Shown piece after piece: positions 1-7,774 of a stretch of DNA of 64,000 bases. The stretch lies in NCBI GenBank assembly GCA_039808985.1, contig JBDHUC010000008.1, forward strand, positions 4,944-68,943, read 5' to 3'. This DNA is from SXRF01 sp039808985 (lineage in GTDB: Bacteria > Pseudomonadota > Alphaproteobacteria > Rickettsiales > SXRF01). Within the stretch, counting starts at the first letter, position 1. Every line of letters begins with the position of its first letter. The notes under the pieces are model-generated. The model ran no database searches. It worked only from the letters and a program-made list of their open reading frames with translations, and was not told the origin of the DNA. Position numbers and translations under genes: made by a program.

Positions 1-3000
1 CTGCTGTTGAAAATAACGGTATAATTTCAGTAGGCGGCGGCAAAGTGCTGCTTACAGCTAAAGTTGCTAAAGGCGTAGTTGACAACGTAATCAACAATAC
101 CGGCATCATCGAAGCGAATTCTGCCCACATGGAAGGCGGCACAGTTGTGCTTGATGGTGGTGAAGGCAATGTAAACCTCTCCGGCAAGATTGATGCAAGC
201 GGCAAAACCGGCGGCAGCGTGACAGTAACCGGCGGCAATATACAGCTTGCAAATGCTGATGTTAATGCCAGCGGAACAAATGGTGGCGGGTCAGTTAAAA
301 TTGGCGGCGACTATCAGGGCAAAGGCTCTTTGAAGCATGCTAAAACTGTAAGCGTTGACTCAGCTTCTAAAATCGACGTAAGCGCAACCGATAAAGGCAA
401 TGGCGGAACAGCAGTTGTATGGTCGGATGAGGTTACCGATTTCAACGGTTCAATCAAAGGAACCGGCGGTGTAAATGGCGGCAATGGCGGACTTGCTGAA
501 GTTTCCTCGAAAGGTGAACTGGGCTATAATGGCGCAGCGGACCTGCATGCTTATAATGGCGATGCTGGCACCTTGCTCCTGGATCCTAACAGCCTTTTTA
601 TCGGTACATGGGGCGACCATTTTATCGGCACCGACCATTTCGTAAATTATGCACCGATTGTATCGTCACTTAATGGCGGAACCAATGTAATATCAACTGC
701 GACAAACAATGTAACAGTACTTGCTGACCTTATCTGGTCAGGTTCAGGCTCTTACACAATAGATGCGGGTCATGATGTACATATCGAATCTGACATCAAG
801 TCATCTTTTGGCGGAACAAACACTCAGGGCGCAATAACTGTTAATGCAGGCAATGGCATATATTTGGGTAATGCCGATGTCGCAACTAATAAGGGTGATA
901 TAAATACGAACAGTGTTATTATGTCCATGAGTGGCAGCACCCTTAAAAGCAATGCAAATGTAAACATCAATAACAGCGGCAAGTTCTCAAGCAGCCTGGC
1001 TAATGTTATCGAAGGTAAATCAGTAACCCTGCACCAGAGCCAGAACGGAAGCATACAGAATGCTATAAACGCTGTTGGCCCAACCGGATCTGGCGGCGCA
1101 TTGCTGCAGCTTGGGGATGGAACATGGGTTGAAAATGTGAACATTAACCAGGGGAATTTCACCCTTAAAGGTAACGGTTCTGGCAGCAGCTTTATCCAGG
1201 CAACCGGCCCAGCCGCACATGTGGTTAAAGTAGGCGCAGGGATTAACAATGTTACTGTTTCCGACCTGGCTGTTTCTGGCGGTGATGTTGGAATAGATGT
1301 ATCGAACAACTCTAAATTTAAACTACAAAATGCAGATGTCTCCGGTTCAACTATCGGATTACTCCTTGATTCCACTGTAAAATCTTCAGTTTCAGGAAGC
1401 GTTTTCCATAATAGCTTTGCAGGGATTAGTGGTTCAGGCACCGATTTTGCGAATATCAACAATAATTCATTTTATGATAATCTTTTAGGGATGAGTTTTG
1501 ATGGTGATACCAACCTTACTATCAAAAACAATCATTTCGACAGCAATTTCACAGGAATTTATCTCAATAATGTAATTGGCTCTCCAATAACCGGCAACGA
1601 AATGTATTATACTCAATACGGTATTTACGCTAACGGTGGCCGGTCAATTGTGATTAACGATAACAATATGTATTACGTTAATTACGGTATCACAGGCGTT
1701 GATTCAATTGGCATCTCAATTAACCGCAACTATCTCTATGGCGGCTTTGGCAGCTATGAGTGTGACTGCGAATTAACATTTGCAAAATATGATGATGGCG
1801 AAGGTGAAGGCTATGGCATTGGCTCGTACGGCATACATGTAACCGGTGGCCTTAACAGCGCTATAACCCGTAACACTGTTGATAATTTCTATACTGGAAT
1901 TGGCGTTGAAAACAGCAGCAGCAGCACTGTTTCCCGTAATACTGTACAAAATATTATTGATGACGCTATTTACGTAAATGGCAGCAGCAATAACTTTGTT
2001 TACGGCAACACGGTAACTAATGCTACTAACGGCATACATGCTGTTAACAATAACAATACCGATATTGAAGCAAATGATGTAAGTGATACAGATACTGGTG
2101 TTCTGGTAGAAAATAATGGCAAAACCTATATCATAGCCAATAAGCTTCATGATAACGATGACGGCTTAAAAGTTTTCAGCACCGATAATATATTGCACAC
2201 CAACAATATATACACTGATAACGGTACAGGCGCTTCGTTCTTCGATAGCAATAATGCGATACTGACTGGCGATATATTCACCGGAAATAATCTTGGCATC
2301 AACCTTGATAACAGCCAGAACACCAAGATCCATGAAGCTACCATAACCTCATCCGCTGGCGATAATGGCATATTTATTGTAAACGGCTCCGGTGGCACAC
2401 TGGTTCGTGGCTTAAAAATCACCGGCGGCGATGTTGGCATTACCTTAGACGGCGCAGGCAGCTCTATGCAGTTTGAAAGTGACACCAGCGTATTTACCGG
2501 TCAGGGCAAATATTTCGTGCTCAAGAACAACGCAATGTTTGCAAGTGGCTCTACCGCACAGGCTGATTCACTTGATGCAAGCCAGCAGACTTTTGATGGA
2601 ACCCGCGCAAGCGATTTCACCGAATCGCAGCTTGCTGATGCGGAATTCATAACCACTGACGTTGAAGACGGTATCCCAACCATAGGTAACGTATTCTACA
2701 AAGTGTTCCCAATCATAGCGTTTGCTGGCACTGATAGCCTGCTACAGTTCCAGGAATTCCCTTTCACCCCTGGCCTGTTCTCTTACGCTGGCCGCACAAT
2801 AACCAATGACCCAAGCGTAACCTCGCCTACGTTTGATATTCCAAGCCTTAACCTGAGCTTGCTGAGCCAGGGAGCTCCTGGAACTACCACCAACTTCAAC
2901 CCTGGCCAGCTTGGAAACCTGGCTCCGGCAGCAGGTGGCAACCCGCAGAATCTTGGCTCGCTTGAACCATCTGCCGGTGGCAATAATGCAAACGGACAGG

Positions 3001-3119
3001 CGCTGGCTTCCCTTGAACCATCTGCCGGTGGAAACCAGCAGAATTGCGGAAACAACTTCCTTGGTTCAGGATTCAGCAATAAGTTTGACAATGCTAGCTG
3101 CTCTATTCAACAGCAGTAA
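1..3119 (+). CDS. Large two-partner-secretion-type adhesin, 3' part (5' end outside window)
   Basis: The frame is open from base 3, so this is the C-terminal 1038 residues or so of a longer secreted protein. The first 170 residues carry FHA-type beta-helix repeats (N-x-G-x-I-x-A with GG-rich turns). The sequence GTLLLDP near residue 190 is a motif I associate with TpsA-type exoproteins. Residues of about 390-820 form a NosD/pectate-lyase-like right-handed parallel beta-helix with many N/G/I-rich rungs. The C-terminus carries imperfect repeats of L-x-P-(S/A)-A-G-G-N and ends with two cysteines at residues 1015 and 1033 (C-x17-C). Likely a surface adhesin or exoprotein. The signal peptide, TPS domain and TpsB pore would lie upstream and are not visible. 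The SapC-like gene follows after 3 bp. The family assignment is by repeat pattern; the ligand is unknown. Confidence 0.8.
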   Translation, partial: AVENNGIISVGGGKVLLTAKVAKGVVDNVINNTGIIEANSAHMEGGTVVLDGGEGNVNLSGKIDASGKTGGSVTVTGGNIQLANADVNASGTNGGGSVKIGGDYQGKGSLKHAKTVSVDSASKIDVSATDKGNGGTAVVWSDEVTDFNGSIKGTGGVNGGNGGLAEVSSKGELGYNGAADLHAYNGDAGTLLLDPNSLFIGTWGDHFIGTDHFVNYAPIVSSLNGGTNVISTATNNVTVLADLIWSGSGSYTIDAGHDVHIESDIKSSFGGTNTQGAITVNAGNGIYLGNADVATNKGDINTNSVIMSMSGSTLKSNANVNINNSGKFSSSLANVIEGKSVTLHQSQNGSIQNAINAVGPTGSGGALLQLGDGTWVENVNINQGNFTLKGNGSGSSFIQATGPAAHVVKVGAGINNVTVSDLAVSGGDVGIDVSNNSKFKLQNADVSGSTIGLLLDSTVKSSVSGSVFHNSFAGISGSGTDFANINNNSFYDNLLGMSFDGDTNLTIKNNHFDSNFTGIYLNNVIGSPITGNEMYYTQYGIYANGGRSIVINDNNMYYVNYGITGVDSIGISINRNYLYGGFGSYECDCELTFAKYDDGEGEGYGIGSYGIHVTGGLNSAITRNTVDNFYTGIGVENSSSSTVSRNTVQNIIDDAIYVNGSSNNFVYGNTVTNATNGIHAVNNNNTDIEANDVSDTDTGVLVENNGKTYIIANKLHDNDDGLKVFSTDNILHTNNIYTDNGTGASFFDSNNAILTGDIFTGNNLGINLDNSQNTKIHEATITSSAGDNGIFIVNGSGGTLVRGLKITGGDVGITLDGAGSSMQFESDTSVFTGQGKYFVLKNNAMFASGSTAQADSLDASQQTFDGTRASDFTESQLADAEFITTDVEDGIPTIGNVFYKVFPIIAFAGTDSLLQFQEFPFTPGLFSYAGRTITNDPSVTSPTFDIPSLNLSLLSQGAPGTTTNFNPGQLGNLAPAAGGNPQNLGSLEPSAGGNNANGQALASLEPSAGGNQQNCGNNFLGSGFSNKFDNASCSIQQQ

Positions 3120-3122
3120 ATA

Positions 3123-3917
3123 ATGTCAAAGAAAACTACGACTAACAGCAAGCCAGGCGGGGATCCCTCGTCTGGCTTGCCACTTTTATACAGCAAGCCG
3201 CATATGCTGGATAGCAAGCGCCATGCGCAGTCTTCCGTAAGCACCAGGGATAATTTCAGCTTCGCTAAAAAAACTAATTCCCTGCCAATAAACACCATAG
3301 AGTTTATCGAGGCGGCAAAAACCTACCCGATAGTTTTTACAGTTGATGAGAATCCGCTGCCTGTTGCCATAGTCGGCATAGAGAAATATAATTATTTTGT
3401 GAAGCCCGATAATACATGGCAGGAAAATGCGTATATACCCGGCTATGTACGCCAATACCCGTTCATATTGTTTGAAAATAAAGAACAGGAAAGATTCTAC
3501 CTATGCGTGGATGAAGCCGCCACGCATTTTAATAAAGAACCAACCAAAGATGCCGGCTCCAAAGCGCTATACGAAAAAAATGGAAGCCCCAGCGTATTTA
3601 CTAATAATGCCCTTAAATTCTGCACAACATTTTATCAGCATCATTTAATTTCACGCAATTTCTGCGCCGACCTGAAAGAACATAAATTATTACAGCCCTA
3701 CCAGTCCCAGATAACCCTGGCATCGGGCAGGAAGGCACAGATTTCCGGATTCCAGATGATCGACGAAAAAGCGCTCAACGCACTGCCTAATAAAACCTAC
3801 CTCTTATTCCGCGAAAAAGGATGGATACCGTTTATCTATCTTGCCCTGGCTTCAACTTCCAACTGGCGAAACCTGATCGCCTTTGAGGCAAAAGCTACAA
3901 AACGGGTCGGGAAGTAA
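3123..3917 (+). CDS. SapC family protein
   Basis: A 264-residue protein resembling the SapC family (PF07277), named after a Campylobacter S-layer-associated protein but common in proteobacteria, where its biochemical role is unclear. Family-like features are the early TIEF-type segment, the hydrophobic stretch PIVFTVDENPLPVAIVGI, the YVRQYPFIL-type motif near residue 110 and a conserved C-terminal block. There is no signal peptide or membrane segment, so it is probably cytoplasmic or exported by an unusual route. The start codon lies 3 bp after the adhesin stop with no obvious Shine-Dalgarno sequence, which suggests translational coupling. Its 3' end overlaps the convergent ThiF-family gene by 66 bp. 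The family call is firm; a role in adhesin modification or export is only inferred from position. Confidence 0.75.
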   Translation: MSKKTTTNSKPGGDPSSGLPLLYSKPHMLDSKRHAQSSVSTRDNFSFAKKTNSLPINTIEFIEAAKTYPIVFTVDENPLPVAIVGIEKYNYFVKPDNTWQENAYIPGYVRQYPFILFENKEQERFYLCVDEAATHFNKEPTKDAGSKALYEKNGSPSVFTNNALKFCTTFYQHHLISRNFCADLKEHKLLQPYQSQITLASGRKAQISGFQMIDEKALNALPNKTYLLFREKGWIPFIYLALASTSNWRNLIAFEAKATKRVGK

Positions 3918-4631
3918 CGCAACCTTCCTTATATCCATACTAAGGGCATCCATAATAAATAAACTGCCCGATAGCGACCTGCCGCTTCCAAGAAGCTCCT
4001 TAATAACTTCCAGCGCCTGCATGCTCCCCATTATGCCAGCAAGCGGCCCGATTATACCCTCCTGCGCACAGGAAATTTCGCGCGCAGGCATCTGCGGCAC
4101 TAAACAACGGTAACAGGGATGCTGGTTGCCCAGATAAGGTTTAAAAGTAGAAATCTGTGCCGAAAACCCGCTTATGGCAGCAGAAACAAGCGTTTTTTTC
4201 GCGGCCATACATCCATCGCTTACTGCAAAGCGCGTTTCAAAATTATCGCAGCCATCGGCTACAATATCAAAACCGCTTATAAATTTTTTAGCATTCTGCG
4301 CAGTTATTTTTTCTTCAAAAATCTCTACCTTGCAATCTGGATTTACTTCGTGAATCCTGTCGCGCGCCGCCTGCGCCTTGCCCCTTCCTATATCGGCAGT
4401 TTCAAATAACACCTGCCTTTGCAGGTTGGAAAGTTCCACCCGGTCAGGCTCTATAATTCCGATATGGCCGATACCGGCGGCAGAGAGATAGGCTATAACC
4501 GCACTACCCAGCCCACCGGCACCGATAACCAGAACTTTTGACGCCAGCAGTTTTTCCTGCCCTTCCTGCCCTATTTCAGGCAGCACAACATGACGGGCGT
4601 AGCGGCGTTCCTGCTCGGAGTTCAGTGCCAT
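3852..4631 (-). CDS. ThiF/MoeB/HesA-family adenylyltransferase
   Basis: A 259-residue E1-like enzyme that would adenylate the C-terminal glycine of a ubiquitin-like sulfur carrier (ThiS, MoaD or similar). Visible are the nucleotide-binding GAGGLG at residues 37-42, the following LSNLQRQ segment, the CDN aspartate at 130, and two Cys-x2-Cys zinc pairs (173/176 and 245/248). Cys188, in CAQEGIIGP, matches the position of the ThiF active-site cysteine. There is no C-terminal rhodanese domain, unlike MoeZ-type proteins. I start it at the ATG at 4631, just after the cysK stop; an in-frame start at 4685 would overlap cysK and adds residues outside the family. ThiS and ThiG are encoded at 42.3-43.3 kb, so ThiS is a plausible partner. 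The cysK neighbour leaves a cysteine-related carrier possible. The choice between thiF and moeB is open. Confidence 0.88.
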   Translation of the reverse strand: MALNSEQERRYARHVVLPEIGQEGQEKLLASKVLVIGAGGLGSAVIAYLSAAGIGHIGIIEPDRVELSNLQRQVLFETADIGRGKAQAARDRIHEVNPDCKVEIFEEKITAQNAKKFISGFDIVADGCDNFETRFAVSDGCMAAKKTLVSAAISGFSAQISTFKPYLGNQHPCYRCLVPQMPAREISCAQEGIIGPLAGIMGSMQALEVIKELLGSGRSLSGSLFIMDALSMDIRKVALLPDPFCSFCLKGDQVSPVGS

Positions 4632-4632
4632 T

Positions 4633-5592
4633 TTACTCCGCAAACAAATCGGTAGAAAGATAACGCTCAGCAGACGAAGCGGCAATTACCACAATGAGCT
4701 TGCCTTTCATTTCCGGGCGCGCGCCAACTTCAAGCGCCGCAGCAATCGTTGCGCCAGAAGAAATACCAACCGGGATACCTTCGAGCTTCGCAGTTTTACG
4801 CGCAGTGGCAAATGCGGTTTCATTTCCTATGGTCACTACTTCATCTATAAGTTCTTTGTCCAGCACATCGGGTATGAAACCAGCGCCAAGGCCCTGTATC
4901 TTATGTGGGCCGGGCTTGCCGCCAGAGAGTATGGCGCTGTCTTCGGGTTCCACAGCGATAATTTTCACGCCGGGTTTGCGTTTTTTAAGCACCTGTGCAA
5001 CGCCGGTTATTGTTCCACCAGTTCCAATTCCGGTTATGAATACATCCACTTTTCCATCAGTATCAGCCCAGACTTCTTCGGCGGTAGTAAGGCGGTGTAT
5101 CTCGGGGTTGGCAGGGTTTTTGAACTGCTGCACCATGATCGCGTTTTTGTTTTCGGCAACAATAGCTTCGGCGCGCTCTATAGCACCGCGCATGCCTTTT
5201 GCCGCCGGGGTAAGCTCCAGCTCTGCGCCTAAATGCTTAAGTATCTTGCGGCGCTCAAGCGACATGCTTTCTGGCATGGTTAGTATAAGACGGTAGCCTT
5301 TAGCAGCGCATACAAACGCCAGGGCGATGCCAGTATTGCCGGAAGTGGATTCAACAAGGATTGTATCCTTGTTTATTTTGCCGCTGGCTTCACCGGCTTC
5401 TACCATCGAAAGCGCGATACGATCCTTAACCGAAGAAAGCGGATTATAAAATTCGGCCTTAACCACAATGTCTGCAACCACACCAGCTTCTTTTGCAAGG
5501 CGGTGCAGGCGGATAAGAGGCGTATTGCCAACGGTTTCGATGATATTGTCATATATATGGCCACGGCCCGGTTTATCTAGTTTAGCTTTCAT
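4633..5592 (-). CDS. cysK: Cysteine synthase A (O-acetylserine sulfhydrylase)
   Basis: PLP enzyme making cysteine from O-acetylserine and sulfide; 319 residues, the normal length for CysK. The Schiff-base lysine is Lys56 in SSVKDRI. The substrate loop STSGNTG is at 82-88, the phosphate-cradle GIGTGGT at 188-194, and the pyridine-nitrogen serine lies in GISSGAT near 278. A strong AAGGAG ribosome-binding site sits upstream of the ATG. It lies 18 bp after the Rrf2 regulator and 1 bp before the ThiF-family gene, so the three are almost certainly cotranscribed with dut and coaBC. CysK is also known to act as a partner of the Rrf2 regulator CymR in Bacillus, which makes the adjacency notable. Confidence 0.95.
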   Translation of the reverse strand: MKAKLDKPGRGHIYDNIIETVGNTPLIRLHRLAKEAGVVADIVVKAEFYNPLSSVKDRIALSMVEAGEASGKINKDTILVESTSGNTGIALAFVCAAKGYRLILTMPESMSLERRKILKHLGAELELTPAAKGMRGAIERAEAIVAENKNAIMVQQFKNPANPEIHRLTTAEEVWADTDGKVDVFITGIGTGGTITGVAQVLKKRKPGVKIIAVEPEDSAILSGGKPGPHKIQGLGAGFIPDVLDKELIDEVVTIGNETAFATARKTAKLEGIPVGISSGATIAAALEVGARPEMKGKLIVVIAASSAERYLSTDLFAE

Positions 5593-5610
5593 TTTTTTGC
5601 TCCTTGACTG

Positions 5611-6060
5611 TTAAATTGTGAAATCTGATTTTTCTTCCGAGGTTTTGCGAATATGTTTTTGTTCCGCCTGCTCACATAATTCCGCCAGGCTTATTTCTTT
5701 CATATGGTTCATCATTGCATTATCGAGGTTGCGCCATAGAGGCTGCACGATAAGCTCACCAACCTGGGTCGGTTTATAGCCATTATGGTCGTCTTCTTTT
5801 TCCACCCCAAGCGTAGTATAAATATCGGCGATGGTTATTCTTCTGCGCTCACGCGCCAGCACATAACCGCCATGCGGACCGCGCACCCCGCGCAGCAAAC
5901 CGCCGCGCACAAGCTTCTGCATAAGCTGCTCCAGGTAGCGTGGGGGCAGGCCTTGGCGCTGGGCTATATCACGGCTGGAAATCGCGCCATGCCCGGCATT
6001 ATAGGCTATCGTAACCATAGCCTCGACAACATAAAATAATTTGCGCGATGGGGAAATCAT
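5611..6060 (-). CDS. Rrf2-family transcriptional regulator, upstream of cysK
   Basis: A 149-residue winged-helix repressor-type protein. The N-terminal HTH covers about residues 25-70 and contains the family-typical QGLPPRYLEQLMQKL and RGVRGPHGGYVLAR stretches. It has a single cysteine (129) and therefore lacks the three-cysteine cluster that binds an Fe-S centre in IscR and related regulators. That is the pattern of CymR-like members, which sense cysteine status through CysK. The ATG overlaps the dut stop (ATGA), and cysK follows after 18 bp. It probably regulates this operon or other sulfur genes. I could not identify an operator. Confidence 0.9.
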   Translation of the reverse strand: MISPSRKLFYVVEAMVTIAYNAGHGAISSRDIAQRQGLPPRYLEQLMQKLVRGGLLRGVRGPHGGYVLARERRRITIADIYTTLGVEKEDDHNGYKPTQVGELIVQPLWRNLDNAMMNHMKEISLAELCEQAEQKHIRKTSEEKSDFTI

Positions 6061-6512
6061 GCCAGTTTTTTTACCCCCGTAGAACCAAAGCCACCTGCAC
6101 TGCGCTGCGTATCATCCAGCGATTCGACTTCCTGCCATTTAACCTGTGCTACCGGGGCGATCACCATCTGGGCGATGCGCATACCCCGCGTAATCACGAA
6201 ATCTTCCTGCCCCAGATTTATCATCAGGACTTTTATTTCACCACGGTAATCAGCATCAATAGTCCCCGGTGTATTTAAAAGGGTAATACCATTTTTCAGG
6301 GCAAGGCCGGAGCGTGGGCGGATCTGCGCTTCATACCCTTCTGGAAGGGCTATTGCAATACCAGCCGGGACAAGGGCACGCGCAAATGGAGCAAGGGTTA
6401 TATCGTTGTCAATAGCAGCCATCAGGTCGGCCCCGGCGGCATGCTCAGTTGCATAGGCCGGAAGAGGTAGATCCCCGCCATTGGCAAGCTTTATAATTTT
6501 TACACCGGTCAT
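6057..6512 (-). CDS. dut: dUTP diphosphatase
   Basis: Trimeric dUTPase converting dUTP to dUMP and pyrophosphate, which limits uracil incorporation and supplies thymidylate synthesis. At 151 residues it is the usual length, and all five family motifs are visible: AGADLMA, PRSGLALK, the GTIDADYRGEI uracil-binding hairpin, the RIAQMV segment and the C-terminal RSAGGFGSTG arm. The start codon touches the coaBC stop (TAATG), and the end overlaps the Rrf2 gene start by 4 bp, so expression is translationally coupled on both sides. The coaBC-dut order is conserved in many proteobacteria. Confidence 0.96.
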   Translation of the reverse strand: MTGVKIIKLANGGDLPLPAYATEHAAGADLMAAIDNDITLAPFARALVPAGIAIALPEGYEAQIRPRSGLALKNGITLLNTPGTIDADYRGEIKVLMINLGQEDFVITRGMRIAQMVIAPVAQVKWQEVESLDDTQRSAGGFGSTGVKKLA

Positions 6513-7714
6513 TATTTTTTCTTCCTGTTTTCAAATTGATCACTAATTTTTTCCACCAGCTTCTGCGCAACGGATTGCTTGCTCATGCTGCCCCAACTTT
6601 CATTTTCTTTAGCGCTTACGAATAATATCTCATTCATATCAGAATCGAAAACCTTACCGTCGGAAACATCGTTAGCCAGTATCCAGTCACAATTTTTGCG
6701 AGCCAGTTTTTCTTTGGCATTCTTTTCCAGATTTTCCGTTTCGGCTGCGAAACCAATAACCAGATTCGGGCGCTTTTTGTGGTTGGAAATTGTTTTAAGT
6801 ATATCAGGATTTTCAGCAAGTTTTAAAACCGGGGCAGCCGCGCCGGGTTTTTTCTTTATTTTATTTCCGGCAGTGGATTCGGGGCGGAAATCAGAAACCG
6901 CAGCAGTGAAAACCGCTATATCGGCGGGCAGTGATTTTTCACAGGCCTCCAGCATTTCCTGCGCGCTGGTGATTCTTAGCAGCTTTACATTAGCAGGAGC
7001 TGGCAATGCAGCGCCGCTTATAAGCGTAACCTGGGCGCCTGCCCCAGCCAGGGCTTCGGCTATGGCATAGCCTTGTTTTCCTGACGACCTGTTGCTTATG
7101 AAGCGCACAGGATCGATGGCCTCTATGGTTGCCCCGGCAGTTACGATGGCTTTAAAATTACTTAGCAGTGAGTGGCGAGTGGTGAGTTTTGAAAAAATCT
7201 TTTCGGCAATAACATCGACTTCAGCCATACGCCCCTGCCCTGTTTCGCCGCAGGCCAGCATACCGGAACCCGGCTCGATAATTTCTGCGCCATCAGCTTT
7301 TATCTGCGCCAAATTACGCCTGGTTGCAGGATTGCTCCACATATAGCTATTCATAGCAGGAGCTACAAGCAGCGGTTTATTGCTGGCAAGCAATGTTGCG
7401 CTGGCAAGGTCACTTGCAAGTCCTGCCGCCATTTTAGCGATAATATCGGCTGATGCGGGAGCAACGACAACAATATCAGCCTCCCGCGAAAGCCGTATAT
7501 GCCCCATCTCGGTTTCGTCTTTAAGCGACCACAGGTCATTATAAACCGTGTTCTCGGTAAGGGCCGCAACAGCCAGCGGGGTTACGAAACGCTCGCCCGA
7601 CTTCGTAAGCACGCAACGCACCATAATACCACGCTCGCGCAGTCGCCTGATAAGCTCCAATGACTTATAGGCGGCAATACTGCCGGTAATGATAAGCAAA
7701 ACAGATTTCTGCAT
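6512..7714 (-). CDS. coaBC: Bifunctional phosphopantothenoylcysteine decarboxylase / phosphopantothenate-cysteine ligase
   Basis: Coenzyme A biosynthesis: the ligase half joins cysteine to 4'-phosphopantothenate and the FMN-dependent decarboxylase half makes 4'-phosphopantetheine. In this 400-residue fusion the N-terminal CoaC domain shows the substrate-clamp motif PAMNSYMW near residue 118 and the catalytic cysteine in GMLACGETGQGRM near 155. The C-terminal CoaB domain shows the NRSSGKQG nucleotide-binding segment and the KIKKKPG lysine motif. Its consumption of cysteine is a sensible reason to sit beside cysK and a cysteine-type regulator. A 60-bp gap separates it from mutS upstream. Confidence 0.95.
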   Translation of the reverse strand: MQKSVLLIITGSIAAYKSLELIRRLRERGIMVRCVLTKSGERFVTPLAVAALTENTVYNDLWSLKDETEMGHIRLSREADIVVVAPASADIIAKMAAGLASDLASATLLASNKPLLVAPAMNSYMWSNPATRRNLAQIKADGAEIIEPGSGMLACGETGQGRMAEVDVIAEKIFSKLTTRHSLLSNFKAIVTAGATIEAIDPVRFISNRSSGKQGYAIAEALAGAGAQVTLISGAALPAPANVKLLRITSAQEMLEACEKSLPADIAVFTAAVSDFRPESTAGNKIKKKPGAAAPVLKLAENPDILKTISNHKKRPNLVIGFAAETENLEKNAKEKLARKNCDWILANDVSDGKVFDSDMNEILFVSAKENESWGSMSKQSVAQKLVEKISDQFENRKKK

Positions 7715-7774
7715 GGGGATATGTAATTTATTTTAATTTACGGATATTTTATGTAACTAGCATATTATAGCTAA

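Noticed and set aside
145..151. CpaE at 25288-26523 considered a decayed ATPase because its Walker A lacks lysine (residues 145-154)
   Set aside because: Loss of the lysine is a known trait of TadZ/CpaE proteins, so it was not listed as a finding. The coordinates given here are nominal; the gene lies at 25288-26523.
824..1462. A 212-codon minus-strand frame inside the adhesin
   Set aside because: Proline/leucine-rich mirror of the Gly/Asn/Ser repeats on the sense strand, with no family features and no upstream ribosome-binding site.
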